Shown piece after piece: positions 35,501-48,452 of a stretch of 64,000 bases of DNA. The notes beneath the pieces are model-generated. The model was given only the letters and a program-made list of their open reading frames with translations. It made no database searches and was not told where the DNA came from. Source of the DNA: Physcia stellaris (lineage: Eukaryota; Ascomycota; Lecanoromycetes; Caliciales; Physciaceae); contig JABSSW010000010.1 in assembly GCA_018902385.1 (NCBI GenBank), positions 434,001 through 498,000 on the forward strand. The letters run 5' to 3'. Both the position numbers and the translations under genes were made by a program. How positions within the stretch are numbered: position 1 is the first letter of the stretch; every line of letters begins with the position of its first letter.

Positions 35501-37512
35501 CTCGTCGAAAAAAAATTAAAAAATTTGTTTTTTCAATTGATCGCGAAACTCGCATTTTCAAAAATAAAATTTCTCGATTTGATTACAAAAAATTGCAAAT
35601 TTCACGTCAATTTCAATCAAAAAAACGTGCAAACGTGATCAACAATACGTACAATGCGAAACAAATTTCGAAATTTTATATTCACATGATGCGCGCTTTA
35701 CATGCACTCAACAATGATGAAAATTTCGATTTCGATCATATTTCGAAATCGTTAAATTATCGCGAAACTCGAAAATCATTTCATTGAAAAAAATAAAAAA
35801 CGATCATGAAAATTGAAATGATTTTACTCGTCGAAAACGAAATTTGAAAATTGATCAAACGCTCATTTGAACGTGTTGTTATTACAAAGCGTTGAGTGTT
35901 CAAATTGAAATATGATGTAAACGATTGTATTTTTCGTTACAAAACGCGTTGAATGATTTATGAATACAAACAAAAAAAAAACGTTGATTACAATTCTATT
36001 TGAATTGAAATTGTAAAATCGACATCATTCAGAATTTTATTCGCATTCGTTGCAAAACGACGTCTGCACGCAAAACAAATGAATATCGTGACGATTTTTT
36101 TGTACAATTTTCTGAACGAGAATGTGTACGTTACACAATTTGAGAAATTCGTTGAAAACTCAACACTCGTTTGTCATTTGATCAAAATTTTGTACGATTT
36201 GAAACAAACATTTCGCGTGTGATATGAAATTATAAATACGTTTTTGAAGAAACTCGATTTTGTAATTTTCGATGCGAATCATAGCGTTTTTATTTCAAAA
36301 AATGACAAAACGTATGTGATCGTGTACGTTGATGATTTATTGATCATTAGTGATTTCATGAAATTTATCGATTTCATGAAACAAAAACTCGATAAACGAT
36401 TTAAAATGATTGATTTGAATTTTGCGCAACATTATTTTGATATCGAAATCGTTCGAAACGACGATTCGATTTTGTTTCGTCAAATCATTTATCTTCGAAA
36501 AGTTCTGAAAAGATTTGACATGAATAAATGTAAAATCGTCGACTTTTCATGAATTCAAATTTTGCAAATGTAATGATGTTCGCAAAAAAAAATCAACAAA
36601 CGCATTTTAATATTTTGTATTGATACGATTCAACGATTGAATCGTTGTTGTATGCAACATCGATGATTCGATTTAATTTGAATTACGCATTCTCGATAAT
36701 CAATCGATATTGTTCGAATTTAAATTTCACACATGTTGCAATATTGTTGCGTATTTTTCGATACGTTCAAAATACATTGAATCATGACATTGAGTACGAA
36801 TTTGAGCAAAATTTTTTTCACGATTATTTTGATGCAAATTGAGTCAATTCAATTGACGATCGAAAATTTCATGAAAGTTTTATTTTTTTTTTTGCAAACG
36901 ATTTTGTATTGTGATATTTCAAACGTCAAAACACGATCGTTTTATCGAGTTGCGAATTCGAATATTATGCATTCGTTGAAGCGAACAAAAAGATCGTGTG
37001 ATTTCGTCAATTTTTTATGAAATTGAATTGCATGTCAAATTCGAAATCGAGTTTGATTTATGCAAACAATTAAAAAACAATTGCATTGTTCGAAAATTCT
37101 GAACATTATAAACGCACGAAGCATATTGTCAACAAATAACATTGAATTCGTCAAACAATCGAAAAGCAAACTATTCAAATGAAATACGTATCGATTGTTT
37201 TCATGATCGCAAATGATTTGACAAAATTTTTAAATTCGAATGTTTTTCAGATGTTTTGAAACTCATAAACATGATTTATTGATCGATTTATTTTGCAGAC
37301 ATTATCATTTTTTTGCTCGTTTACACGCAAAAAATAATTAATCATATTGAAAAATTGTTTGTGCATGAAAAAATGCGCATGAATCATCAACACACTCATT
37401 TGAAAAACAAAAATTAAAATTTGACTCGTGTTGATTAATCAGCAAAACTTGATATAATCGAAAATTGCATTTTTGATGATTAAATGTTTAAAAAGAGTAT
37501 GTTGAGTGAAAA

Positions 37513-37777
37513 ACTCGAAACAACGATAACATTTTATTTTTCAAATTATACAGACTCGAAACATCAAATCGTTATATCGTAAAATTGATGATTTCGTCAA
37601 TAATAAATTACATTCGCATATGCGATATATGCGATACGCATTACATGCGATGTATCAGACTGTTGTTGCATACGTTACAACAACAGATCAAACGTGTATA
37701 TATATCGTCTTCTGCAGATCAGTAGATAGAATCTCAAGCAATGCAATTCAGTCACCCAGAATCACTTCCTACGAAGT
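37513..37777 (+). repeat. 3' LTR of Copia element 2
   Basis: 265 bp, the direct repeat of 32257-32520. The left part is AT-shifted and the right part is normal, the mirror image of the 5' LTR. The core with CGCATATGCGATATATGCG and ACGTTACAACAACAG is nearly identical in both. Confidence 0.85.
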
Positions 37778-37782
37778 TGCTG

Positions 37783-38603
37783 ATCCACGATTACAAGGCG
37801 TTGAGATATTGGTGCGGCCTGCGACTCACGTTTGCCGCGTTTTTAGCGATACTTTCGAATTGCATAATGGCCTGCCTCGTATTCAACGAGCCATTCATTT
37901 CAATCAAACGTCTCGCCGCCATCGAGAGAACGTTCAATCGATATCGCAGTCATACCATGCTTCGAATTCTTGGGTTCTGGTCGATTTGACGTGAAGGTCA
38001 GATCCCATGCTGAAGACAGCCAGAAAGCAGATAAATTAGTATGAGATACGAGTGATAATCTTCTCGAATATTGAATATATTTACACTCAACCAGGACTCT
38101 ATCTCTGCATTTATCTCGAATAATAACATTAGTTACTGAAAGGATTGAGTATTTTCAATAAAATCTTCGTTTTGTATGCCGAAATCGAATTTTGACAGAA
38201 GATTGGGATCGAAGGCCCTCCCGGGGTTATTCCGAGGGGTGGGGGCGGTTCCGGGGGAGGCTTCCCGGGCCGTCCATTTATCAAGATGGGGGGTCTGTAT
38301 ACTGCTAGCCTTCAAACATGGGTACGTGTCTTATCAAATTGAAAATATTAATGGCCATGGGATGGGTGAATGGTTATATATTGCTCTGCAATGAACGCTG
38401 GTCCAATCATAAACAGATGATGAGCGGCAAGATTGTGCAAGAGAATGGCGTCCAAGGGTATTTATTGCTGCATACTAAGAATACTGCTACCGCCATGCAT
38501 CAATCTCATCCGCTTGAACCCCATCAAGAGACACGCTCATCGCCCTACACATTCAAGAACAGCCCCAAGTGTTCTCCCAACCAACCTCAGCACAGCGTGC
38601 TTC
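37783..38603. other. Intergenic, no gene seen
   Basis: Normal composition. Open frames are short and overlap the Vip1 gene on the other strand near the right end. Confidence 0.4.
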
Positions 38604-39694
38604 TCAAGACTTCTCACCCAGCGGCTGCACACCACTGCTCGCAGCAATATCCGCCGCAGGCCCCGTAGCCGACTTCTCGCCCGCAAGCCCGCTCTTCGAA
38701 CACCCACTACAAGCACACTTGCCCTCTCCACACGGACAAACGCCCGTATCACCTCCACAGCCACAAGTAGTCTTATCGCTGCCCTCAACGTGCTGCATCG
38801 TCTTCTCATTCTCCTCCTTACTGCCGTGCCCCTTCCCAGTCTTGAGATCCGCCAAGCGCCTAGCCTCGGCGTGGATGTCTCGCACCTGTTTATCGCTCTG
38901 AGTGTAGAACGACGCGAGCTTCTGCCCCGTCGGTGTTCCCATTGCCTTCTCGAAGTAACTCGTCATCCCCCTCCAACCCTGGCTTGCCTTCTCGGTGATG
39001 CCATAGTTGGCATCGAGCCCCTTGGCCTTGTCTGAAGCCTTGTACTTGCTATCAAAGGTGTTGAGGGCATTGGTGAAACGCGAAGAGACGCCGTGTTTGT
39101 TGTCGAGCGCGATGGCGCGCTGGATGGCGGTGTCCGAGAGGGTGTAGCCGTGCGCGAGGTACTCGGCTACGATGCGGGAGCGGGGCTTGTCTTCTTGGGA
39201 GATGTCGGAGGGGTCGTCGGATGAGGAGGCCACGGAGGCGGTGGAAGCGCCGAGGTCGGACAAAGTGGCGGCGCTGGAAACGGACACCTGGGAGGAGCCG
39301 AGTTGGGTGTTGTCGAGGAGGAGGGCGGTTTTGGCGGCACTGGAGAGGGTTAGCAACCTCGCTACTTTGTAGTATGCATGATTTAGGGATGGTGGGGAGA
39401 GCCTTCTTACGTTTCTTTCTCGAAGGTCACGGTTGCGCTCTGAGGGCTGTCTGCTGCGTCTGAGGCTGGCGTGACTGAGAGGGAGGTGATTTTTCCGCTG
39501 GGACATATTAGTGTGTTTCAAACAATCGCAGCGAGTTGAAGCTTACCAGAAGCTGAAGAAGTCTCTCACCTCCTTCTCGCTGGTGCCATGGTGGATGTTC
39601 TTGACCTGCAAACGGAAGTTAGCATATGTACCATTAGGCACAGGAGAAGCAGGCTCTGTTGGGTGTAACGCACATGAACTACGGTGGACGACAT
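38604..39694 (-). CDS. Vip1-type RRM protein with metallothionein-like C-terminal tail
   Basis: Four exons, 39694-39674, 39605-39547, 39497-39411 and 39339-38604, joined in frame, give 300 residues. The start MSSTVVH|VKNIHHGTSEKEVRDFF is an RRM; GKITSLSV and SATVTFE complete it at about residues 5-70. The long second part, QEDKPRSRIVAEYLAHGY, then GVSSRFTNALNTFDSKY and SYFEKAMGTPTGQKLASFY, matches the fungal homologues of fission yeast Vip1. An RNA-binding, cytosolic role is likely. Near residues 255-285 the tail carries TTCGCGGDTGVCPCGEG then KCACSGC: eight cysteines in C-x-C steps, as in copper metallothioneins. The gene looks whole. The plus-strand frame at 38433-39035 is a shadow. Confidence 0.88.
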
Positions 39695-41404
39695 GATTGG
39701 TTTGTTGATTCAATGCTCTTTGCAGTAGGTTTTTCTGATAGTATGAAATGCTCTGAAAAGAATAAAGTATGGATGTTTGTTTGTTAAAGAAGTCTTATGC
39801 AAGGGAGTGTCAGTGGCCGGGTCATGCATTTGGTGGGGTGAATCTGCGGCTCATTTTCAGGGTCCAGTCTACGTCATCACTGTGGCTGCAGAGGCGCAGT
39901 TTTGGTATGACACAACTTGAGCTAGGGAAAGGGCCAGGCTGGTCTTGATAGCTATATTTTCGCACGCCTGCTTGGATGGCGATGAAGCAAATGCGAGATA
40001 CGAGGAATTTCGCTATGTCGCATCTCTTACAGGAGATCGGTCTAGAGAACACTCAATGATGAAGAGGTTGTCCGGCCAATTCTACCGTTATGACTTCACA
40101 ATAGCTTCCCCAGTGTCTCCTCAGGGGGCAAAGCTGTATCGATTCCTCAATAAAGCAGGAACCATCTACTCATCAATCGCAGTGAAGATGGCGTTATAGC
40201 TCTTACATAGAGTGCGAGAACATGAACTATGTAGTCAGCCGCCTCATCGACGGTTGCTCCCTTGATAGCAGCACCCAGAACTGGATGTAATCCCTCACGC
40301 CAATACACCTTATGCAATGTAATGAAGGAAATTTTATGACTCCCTAGAGCTCATCGATCGTCAAGATATCCAGACATGAATGGGCATTGTACGCGATTCT
40401 CTCCTTGGAGCAAGTCAGACACTTGGTTTCGCGCTATTCATTTATTTTCAACCGGTTTTGGAAAAAAGTATTAATAGGTAAATCACTGTGTTGAGTTTCC
40501 CTGAGCGTAGCGGAAGTGATTATGCCCGTTCATAAGACACCTAATTCGACCTGGTGAGAGTCTGCCACCGCGGGCGCGCCAATTCCCTCGAGACCTTTCC
40601 GTATTCGATCTCCTGAGTGTTTCTAATATGATTTCCTGGGGCACCCGATGTTCTAGTGTAATTTGTCCCCAACAATAATGTATTGGCTCGACTTACATTT
40701 TCGAAGAATGGATCACAGCAATATCGATTCACGGAAAGCGTTCCAGGCCTAAACTTCAGAGGCATTTCGACGAACGCGTGATGGCACCGCTCTGATATAG
40801 TTCTCTGTGGCGAGGCTAGATACAAAAAGTAGGTACTCACTTTTCTACCGATTGTGGAGTGAGTATTAAGTGGCTTCCATGTTTCCGCGTGGCCGAGGAT
40901 CAATGGAAATCATATCATAATAGTCGCTCGGAGTAGATTTCTAAAAGAGTATACAACGCGCTTGCTGCTACTCGTGGGTTTTCAAAGAAGCCAAGATGTG
41001 CCGCATCGTTCACTCTCTTGAATACGAACGCTTCTTCAAATTCAAGCGGTCTGGGCCGAAATGATGTTCAGATCATTGAATGTCTGAGATTCTGAGATTT
41101 TCCGGTGTACATCTCTGTTCTGCGTCATGAACGCACAGGGGTCGCTAATACTGGATCTGGAGTCTGTTCGAAGTGTACCAGTCTACGAAGTATTTCGTTG
41201 CCTCAAGGGCGGGGGTCTGGTATATTCGGACAGAATGGTAAGGGAAGATTAAATGTCTGGAGAGATACGGTATGAATAACCAATGAAACTTGGAGCTGTA
41301 CTATTAGTTAGCTGACGTGGAAACGAGTGTTTTGGTTGTTCTGAGAACATGAGTTCATCTATAGTTATACTGGGAACAAAGAGCGCCGCGTCTTTTCACA
41401 CTCT
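39695..41404. other. Intergenic, no gene seen
   Basis: About 1.7 kb. It includes the upstream flank of the Vip1 gene and the downstream flank of the large minus-strand gene. Short open frames only. Confidence 0.4.
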
Positions 41405-44400
41405 CTATTGAGAATCGCCGGATTTCATCTTTCTCTCCAAGGCCTCGACATCCTTCTTGTCCGACTCCAGCTGGGAAGTGACGGCTGCCGCTGTAATTGG
41501 AACACACGTCAGCAACAGTCCCTAGTGAAATATGCTCTGGAGAGGTCACTTACTCAGGCCAACAGCTGTCACACTGGCCAATAGATCTGTAGTATTCGCC
41601 ACCAACATCGGGATAACAGCAACAGGATCTCCTTCCTCGACATTCTCGTGGCAGATACCTGCAACCATAGCAGCTATAGAACCCACGGTCTCGACGACAT
41701 TGGCTCCGAACTGTTCATCCGACTGTTTACTTACCCTTTTGTCCTTTGTCTTAAGCTGGTCGAGCATGTTTTGCTGTACTGTACCTTTGTCGACGGCTTC
41801 TTGCACAATCTTAATATCTTTCTGGCGATCCTCACTATCGCGCTTAACGATGACACCGTACTCGATGCTACACCCACAACCAACGGAGTCAATGAAGGAC
41901 GCAACACTATTCAGAGCATTACCGATCCTATCCAGGCGATGGTTGTCAGCGCCTCCGGACAATCGGCAGGCCAGCGCGACGCCGGATAAGATTATATTGA
42001 GCGCTCGTAATATTATCTGCGAGCTTATTAGCTAGAACACCAGGAAAAGAGTGCCAGTATTCAGAGCTTACATAGCCGGCTCCAGTACCACTATCGTCCA
42101 GGTAATCCTTGAATTCATCGGGATGCTTGCCATGAAAGGTAGCTAGAACTACGACTTGCCCCAGACGGCCCAGAAGCTGCAGGACGTCGAAGATGGCGGT
42201 GAATAGCTTGTCAGAGCCTCCGATTTTGGGTGCCCACCTTTTCGTCCATTGCCTTTGCTGTAGCTTGACCAGAACATTGTTGCCTTGATCGCCAAGGAAG
42301 CGTGGGCGACCAGGCGGCACATCCCACGGTGCGTTGTTCGCATTCCCCAATTCCGCAGCGTGAGCGATACACTCCCAGGTCACTATGACGGTATTGCACA
42401 CTCGACCGGCGAGAGATAGACCGACGTCGATCCTTTTCCATTGTTCAAGGGCTTGCTGAATAGCTATCAGTACGATACGGATATCTAGTACGGATATGAT
42501 TGAGAAGCAGAGAAGTGATATAGACGAGTCATGTATAACGTACCTCGCCCTCTGTACCTTTCAGAGCCTGTAAGACATCCTCATCAGTGACAGAACCATC
42601 CTCTGGTAGCGCGAAAGCCTTTGAGACTCTTTTAACCGATATAATTGTAGGCTGATGAGGTTGAGATTTTGCTGTCTTAGGTTGACCGTTGAGTTGTACC
42701 ATATGACGTTCTACCCCATTCTTGGCTTTCAGAGCTGACTTCGATGCTACAAAGCCGTTGGTAGTAACACCCTTAGCTCCTCGAGTGTCCGCGGCCTGGC
42801 TAGGCAACAGTGGCTGGCCGAATACTTTACCTAGATCCAGCTGAGCGTCCGTAGCTTTGAACAGAGCATTCGCATCAGTCTTTTCATCGAACGGCATCTC
42901 GCCATGGACGCTAAGGTAGTAAAGGTTCAGACCAGTTGCTATCACCATTGTTGCGAAATTGAGGAAGGAGAAGTCTTGATCCGTGAAGTCTGTCCACAGA
43001 TCTGTGATTAACGGTATTTTCCAAGTATCCGTCAATATATGAGCCCCAGCGGCCATGATATCAGCAAAAACATCAAAAACGGCCAAGGCAATTGGTTTGA
43101 TGGTGTCTATCAAGGTCCACAAGCTGTCTTCTAACATCCATGTCGCAGTGTCTGTAACTGATGCATTGCCTTGGAAGCAGGCTTGAATTTTGGCGCCGAT
43201 GTCGTTGAACAATCGAAGTATATTGTCCAGCTCTGCTTCCAAGAGGGTTCCGATGACTCTAGTGATGATATCCGTAAGAGCTGATATATCGGGTAATTTG
43301 ATGGAGTCTCCAATCCCGTCCCCAATGGTTTCGAGCACAATTGTGAGAGGATTGTATCGCTGGAAAAGGTGCATTATAGGATTGTTGAGTAGAAAGCCGA
43401 GGACGTCTTCGACTTTTGCATTCACGTTGTTATTGTATACTTCATCAATTGGCGGCCGATGGTCTGGAACAATCTCCTCCACCTTGGCTTTTGCTGCGTC
43501 GATCGTTTGGCTAAGCACGGGCCTGTTGACTCGGAAAAATTGCTGGCTTGTCGATATGACCGCATGCATTCCATCAATCAAGATCTTCAAGAATTAGCAA
43601 GCCCTGACTGTCTGGGGAATTCGGTCTACCTTCTGTGTCTGTTTTATTTTATCAAAGTCAAAAACAAAACCAAGCCAGTCCAGAAAGCCCGAGATATCTA
43701 TTCCAAGGACATCCTTGAGGAAAACCGCGAAGCTGAGCTACTGTAAGTGGGTCATTAAAACATGCATGACAGGTAGACATACCTTCGAACGAGGGGGCCG
43801 ATGTGGGTTACCACAAAGCGGATCACCGTACCTGCAATCTCGAACACAATGGTCAAGATTGGTCCGACAACCTTCAAAGCTATCTTCGTGACCGCTACTA
43901 AAGCGGATCGATAGGCTTCAAGCACGTCACCAAAGAAATGCTCTACAGCGTCGACTGCTTTTTCAATCCAGCTGTGATCGGTTGTTGTGACCTTTCCCTT
44001 GCTGTCTTTCTGCCATGCTACTGTCACATCGGCACTGTTTGGTCGGCTTCCAAGAATTGCATGAGCAGTGTCTGGTTCAATGGCAAGAGCCATGTCATTG
44101 AAGCTTCCTAGAGCAGCTGCGGCTAATTTGAAGTCTCCTTCATCGGCAGTATGACTTTTGAAGACAGAGACCCCTGCAGTGGATGTGGCATCTTGGATAT
44201 CGGGGCTCGTCTTGATGTTGCCAAGCCCACGTATTACACGCTGGGCTGGCTCTACGTGAATCAATACTGGGCTTTCTGTGGGTGTGTACTGAGTCAAGAC
44301 GATTTCATATTTTGAGCATGCAAGACTTTCATCGGTCCGTGCGACAATAGAGCACTTGCCGTAGATATCGGCTTCAATGGCAGTATTTGAGGCATCCAGG

Positions 44401-46234
44401 ATATGAGTGCGCTCATTCACGAGAACAGCTGCGAGCGAGGATCTCAGACACTGCCATCTTTAGTTGATTATACCTGAAAAGTGTTGGAGACATTTAAGCT
44501 ACTTACAAATTCATAGCCAGCGAGGCTATTTCCCAGATCATCTTTGAAGGTTATGATCGTATGATATGTCGCATAGCTAAATACAGAAAGATTAGTGACA
44601 ATATAGAGCAGTGATAGTCCCGTACCTTTCTATTTTACCACTAGACTTGACTGCAATGTTATCCTCGCGCCATTCATGTGTTACGGGGTCTTTCAATAGA
44701 TGCCAGATCTCGTCCTGACCGTTTCCGACATAGATCAACTCTGAGGCATTGACCTTTTTGTTATATTGTGGCGATATACGCTCTACTGCAGTCCTGATGG
44801 GGATGGCTGAGGCTTGGAAGTGAACGTCATTCGTATCGAATGGCCTAATACCTTGAACATAATACAGCTCATCATGCTTTGACAGGGCAAAAACTGTCAA
44901 TACAGTGTAAGTTGCTGAATCATCAGAAGGAACAGCTTCAGCCGATACAACTTGCTTGAAACCCAGGCCAGGTAAGAGCATCTGAGGAGGTTCATCAATA
45001 TGAGCATAGTTATAGAAGCCGATACCACTGTCTGATGCCACAAAAAGATCGGTGACTCTATAAAGCAGTTAAATAAAGTTCATACGGACCAAGGAAATTG
45101 GACGAACCCCCAAGGATTAGCGTTGGCAAAGACGTTTTGGACATGACCAAGGCTGTCGGTGTTGATGTTGTAGGAGATACCACTGAAAGCATCGAAAACG
45201 CACCCTCTGGCGCCATCAGCACGTGAAAAGCATGAAAAGACGCCAGGGCCATCAGCCTGCAAGTTGCCGGCTTTGATTTGTAGGACAGATTCTGCAGTTT
45301 GGGGTAAAGGCAGAACACTCCAAGGCTCGGTAGACGAAGATGTATCGAGAACATAGTGTGTCCCAGTCACGTGACCGGTGACATGGCTTCCAGCTACTAT
45401 GCGGAATGCTTTCTGGTCTTGATCGGATGGGCCAATCGAGAGGCTTGTGACTGCTTTACGGCCAAGATTATTGGCAACCAGAGTCCAATTGATTCCTTTA
45501 CATAACGGTGAGCATTAGTCAGATATAATTGATATTCTGTCAGACTTAGTACCTGCCACATCGAATCCCTGGATCCTGCCAAGATCATCGTCCCACTCTA
45601 GTTGTTGCAATTCGATGCTACAGAAGTAAACATCACAGAGCTGATCATTACCAAGCACGGTTGCAACGACATGAACTGTATTGGAGGCGTCCTGATACAC
45701 AGCGAAGGACTTGCAGTAACTTGAGATCCCTCCTGGTGATATGTCGAAAGGTTGAAAAGCGATCGGACCCCTTTCGACGTGAACAAGGGCAAGAAGTCTT
45801 TGCTGTGGCGAATCGCATAGTTAGCAAAGCCCCAATCGAGCGCCAAGGAAGCACAATAGAAGAAATAGCCAGGTTTCAAACGCATAAGGATAGAAAGTAG
45901 TTTGCAGTAACGAAGGATGAGGATGAGGCTCGAATAATTCGATGATAAGCACAGTCTCGAACAGAAAGCATTCACTTACCTGATCCCCACTCAAAGCAAT
46001 GACGACTGGTTGTCCCCCTTTGTCTTGAACCAACTCGATGTCGTCTTTACTGCTGATGACATTGACGGGAGTTGAGTACGTCATGAATTCAGAGCAAACA
46101 TCAACGGTGACTACGCGATCTTTGCTAGGCCGTGATTGTATAAAATTGTTTTTTCCATCGGGATTGGCTTTGAACTCGGCATCCGGAGCTGGTACGGCTG
46201 TCTGCTTTGACAAGATGGCTGTGAGGCCTGACAT
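41405..46234 (-). CDS. Large 1378-residue protein: propeller-like N-terminal part, helical C-terminal part; function unknown
   Basis: Eleven exons join in one frame: 46234-45980, 45799-45553, 45495-45108, 45057-44626, 44576-44507, 44450-43783, 43732-43630, 43584-42544, 42455-42072, 42016-41554, 41490-41405. The total is 4137 nt. There is no signal peptide. Residues about 1-440 hold repeated beta-rich blocks that look like propeller blades: HVVATVLGNDQLCDVYF, LFVASDSGIGFYNYAH, YTVLTVFALSKHDELYYV and SELIYVGNGQDEIWHL. About 440-560 is an Ig-like stretch (YHTIITFKDDLGNSLAGYE, HILDAS). From about 600 on it is mainly helical and amphipathic, with hydrophobic runs such as ALKVVGPILTIVFEIAGTVI. The last intron acceptor of exon 2 is AAG, so that boundary is less sure. 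I do not recognise a named family, though the blocks recall uncharacterised bacterial and fungal proteins. It lies head-to-head with the TULIP-like gene. Confidence 0.75.
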
Positions 46235-48452
46235 TGTATTGGAAGAAGTAAAGCCAATCTTCAAAACTTGGTGAATGTTGGTTTAGATGATCAGATATAA
46301 TCTTGTATTGAGACTACGGAGCAATTTATGAACAACGAAAACAGTGAAGATGGAAGATTATCATCTGATGTGCTGAACAGTGAGTCATCTGGGTATCCAG
46401 ATTTGTGGGAACTGATAGTCTTTATCTTGTCGAGATGGAACTTTTGGTGACTACATGAATGAAAGGGTAATTTGCTGCTCCCCCAATATCCCATGGTCTG
46501 GCATGACGCACGAAACAGGCTGGGTGCCAACCCTTGCAAACCATTGTTGATTGACCATGGCGTGACTTTGTATGACTGGCCAAGATCTCAGCTATCGACT
46601 GTCGGTACAGTCTCCTAAAAAAGTGAACACGAAGGGCTAGATCACGCCTTGAGCCGGTTGGTCGTATTTATCGATTTAGAACAGAAGACATCACGTTGAC
46701 CTGCAGCCAATTACTGTCTATCTCAGAGCCGAGACCTCCCCCAATTAAGTGAGACTAGAAAAGCTGACCGTGGGCAGCCTCATGTCCAGGCTGGGTCATG
46801 GATCAGCCACCATGCACCACGAAGCTGAAACCATTCTAGACTGCAGAATATCAGCTTAATGGGTGTAACGGTAAGATTTCAATTCGGATCCGCTGGTTAC
46901 TAGACAAGTTATTGAGAACTATAGCGCGGGAGCAACACGCGTGTAATCAAACTTTATACTCAACGTCATAGCTGGGAATGAGCAGCCCCGGAAAGACGAC
47001 AAGAGACTGGAACGGCCTAGAAGGCTAGATCTCTCTTCCAGGAACAGGCTCATGGACATTGACATGATTATTTTCGGTGGGCGGGGCGGTATATCAAGGC
47101 GACCAAGGGGTGTGGAGCCGATGAAGCTCTACGTATACATAACATGCACTTCCTGTTGACTCAACACAGCTACTAGTAAGGCCTCAAAGACCGGTAGGCG
47201 GGACTTAGTGATTATTTTGTCGCTCTCGCTTGTTGGGGTACTTTTTCCTATTCGAAGCTATAGTAAGCGGTGTCCTGAATAGATATCAGGAGACTTAGAG
47301 GACGCTTCCTAGGCGAGTATTTTGTGATCTGTCGATGACGTACGAGGCAGACTTCAAAGGCATTAAGTCTAGTCATGGCTGCATTAGATGACCTAGCTAT
47401 AAGATATTCAGACAGTCATTTTTTTCTGCGGCTGAAGAGTAAGGTACGGCCAGAGCTGACGAGGTTCTCGATTGGGAGAAATCGGATATTCTTGCCGGGG
47501 CGCCAAGAGCCGCAGAAGCGACTAGCCGCTTCGAGCCCTACCGGCTGTTGAGGTGTCACACGCAACGGGCTTTCCGTTTCCCTCCCGTTCAGCCGGATAA
47601 TCCACCTTAGTTCAGCCTACCTTTTCGTACAGTACGTAGTATCAAGCCAACTCAAATCCCCCCTGCAGACTTCTACGGACTGTTCTAGAAAGCACGCCAA
47701 GGCCCCCTAAGGTAGGCTTTCCACTGTGGCGCCTGCACGCGAATAGGAGGTTACCTGATCGGATGTCACCTGAGCCTTGGAGTCTAGACGGATTCATTAT
47801 GGCACAAGCCAAGTCCTTTTGATACCACCCGATTCGCTGTCTCCACGCCAGACGTATTTCTGCGAGCGACCTGCTCCTATCAAGCCGCCGTTCTCAATAT
47901 GTGCGTCAAAGTCGGTAATTTCCGGGGCAGTCAGCGACATGGGTCCGTCTTGACGGATCTACTGCCTTGGCGATGCTTCATGTTGACATCAATAATAAGA
48001 AATAAATCAATGACGAACTGCATGACCTCGTTCATGCGCTTCACAACAGCTGTCGCCAAGCAGTCAGCTGGGTTAGAAATGCTTCCAGATTTCCATCTCT
48101 GTTGGGCTAAGATGGCTTGCCTCGAACAGCTGAAGACATGGTCAATACGAACATCTTTGGCAGCTGAGCGATGACGAACGCTCATTCGCTTACATGTCGC
48201 CCATCATCAGCTCTCATCGATCAGATCTGGGTACAATAAGCGGAATTGGCTGTAGGATCATCTACGTTATTGGCGAACCGCTCCTCGAGGCTCGGTCAAT
48301 AGCGACCTCTGCGTGGACACATATATTGGTCGCCATCCTTCCACGAACGAAACTTGAAGATACCAACAATTTCCAACACAGCAAGCAGTTCAGCATCTAC
48401 ACTTTGCAAAACCATTCTTATTCCTCCAGTATCGATCAACAGTGCAGCAGCG
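46235..48452. promoter_or_regulatory. 2.2-kb shared upstream region of a divergent gene pair
   Basis: The region between the start codons of the 1378-aa gene (minus) and the TULIP-like gene (plus). No convincing gene inside; open frames are short or are 5' extensions of the plus-strand gene. Any common regulation of the pair would act from here, but no specific site was identified. Confidence 0.35.

Larger units (their letters stand above)
32257..37777 (+). mobile_element. Ty1/Copia LTR retrotransposon 2, mutated fossil
   Basis: Complete by structure: LTRs of 264 and 265 bp and a 5-bp target duplication TGCTG (32252-32256 and 37778-37782). Parts on the plus strand: gag at about 33.06-33.75 kb with a CCHC zinc knuckle (CRNCKKMNHIEKNC), protease/GAG-pre-integrase near 33.8-34.2 kb, integrase start near 34.2-34.4 kb, reverse transcriptase near 36.24-36.55 kb (YVDDLL), and RNase H near 36.9-37.1 kb. 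This is Copia order. The interior shows RIP-like mutation and is broken many dozens of times. It belongs to a different family from element 1, as the LTRs are unrelated. LTR divergence is mainly the RIP-type change, so it was mutated soon after insertion. Confidence 0.9.

Noticed and set aside
38433-39035. 200-codon plus-strand frame opposite the Vip1 gene
   Set aside because: A shadow of the highly biased codons of the real gene. Its translation is arginine/leucine-rich and matches nothing.
40541-40903. 120-codon minus-strand frame between Vip1 and the large gene
   Set aside because: No recognisable domain, no signal peptide and no intron-exon support. Left as intergenic.
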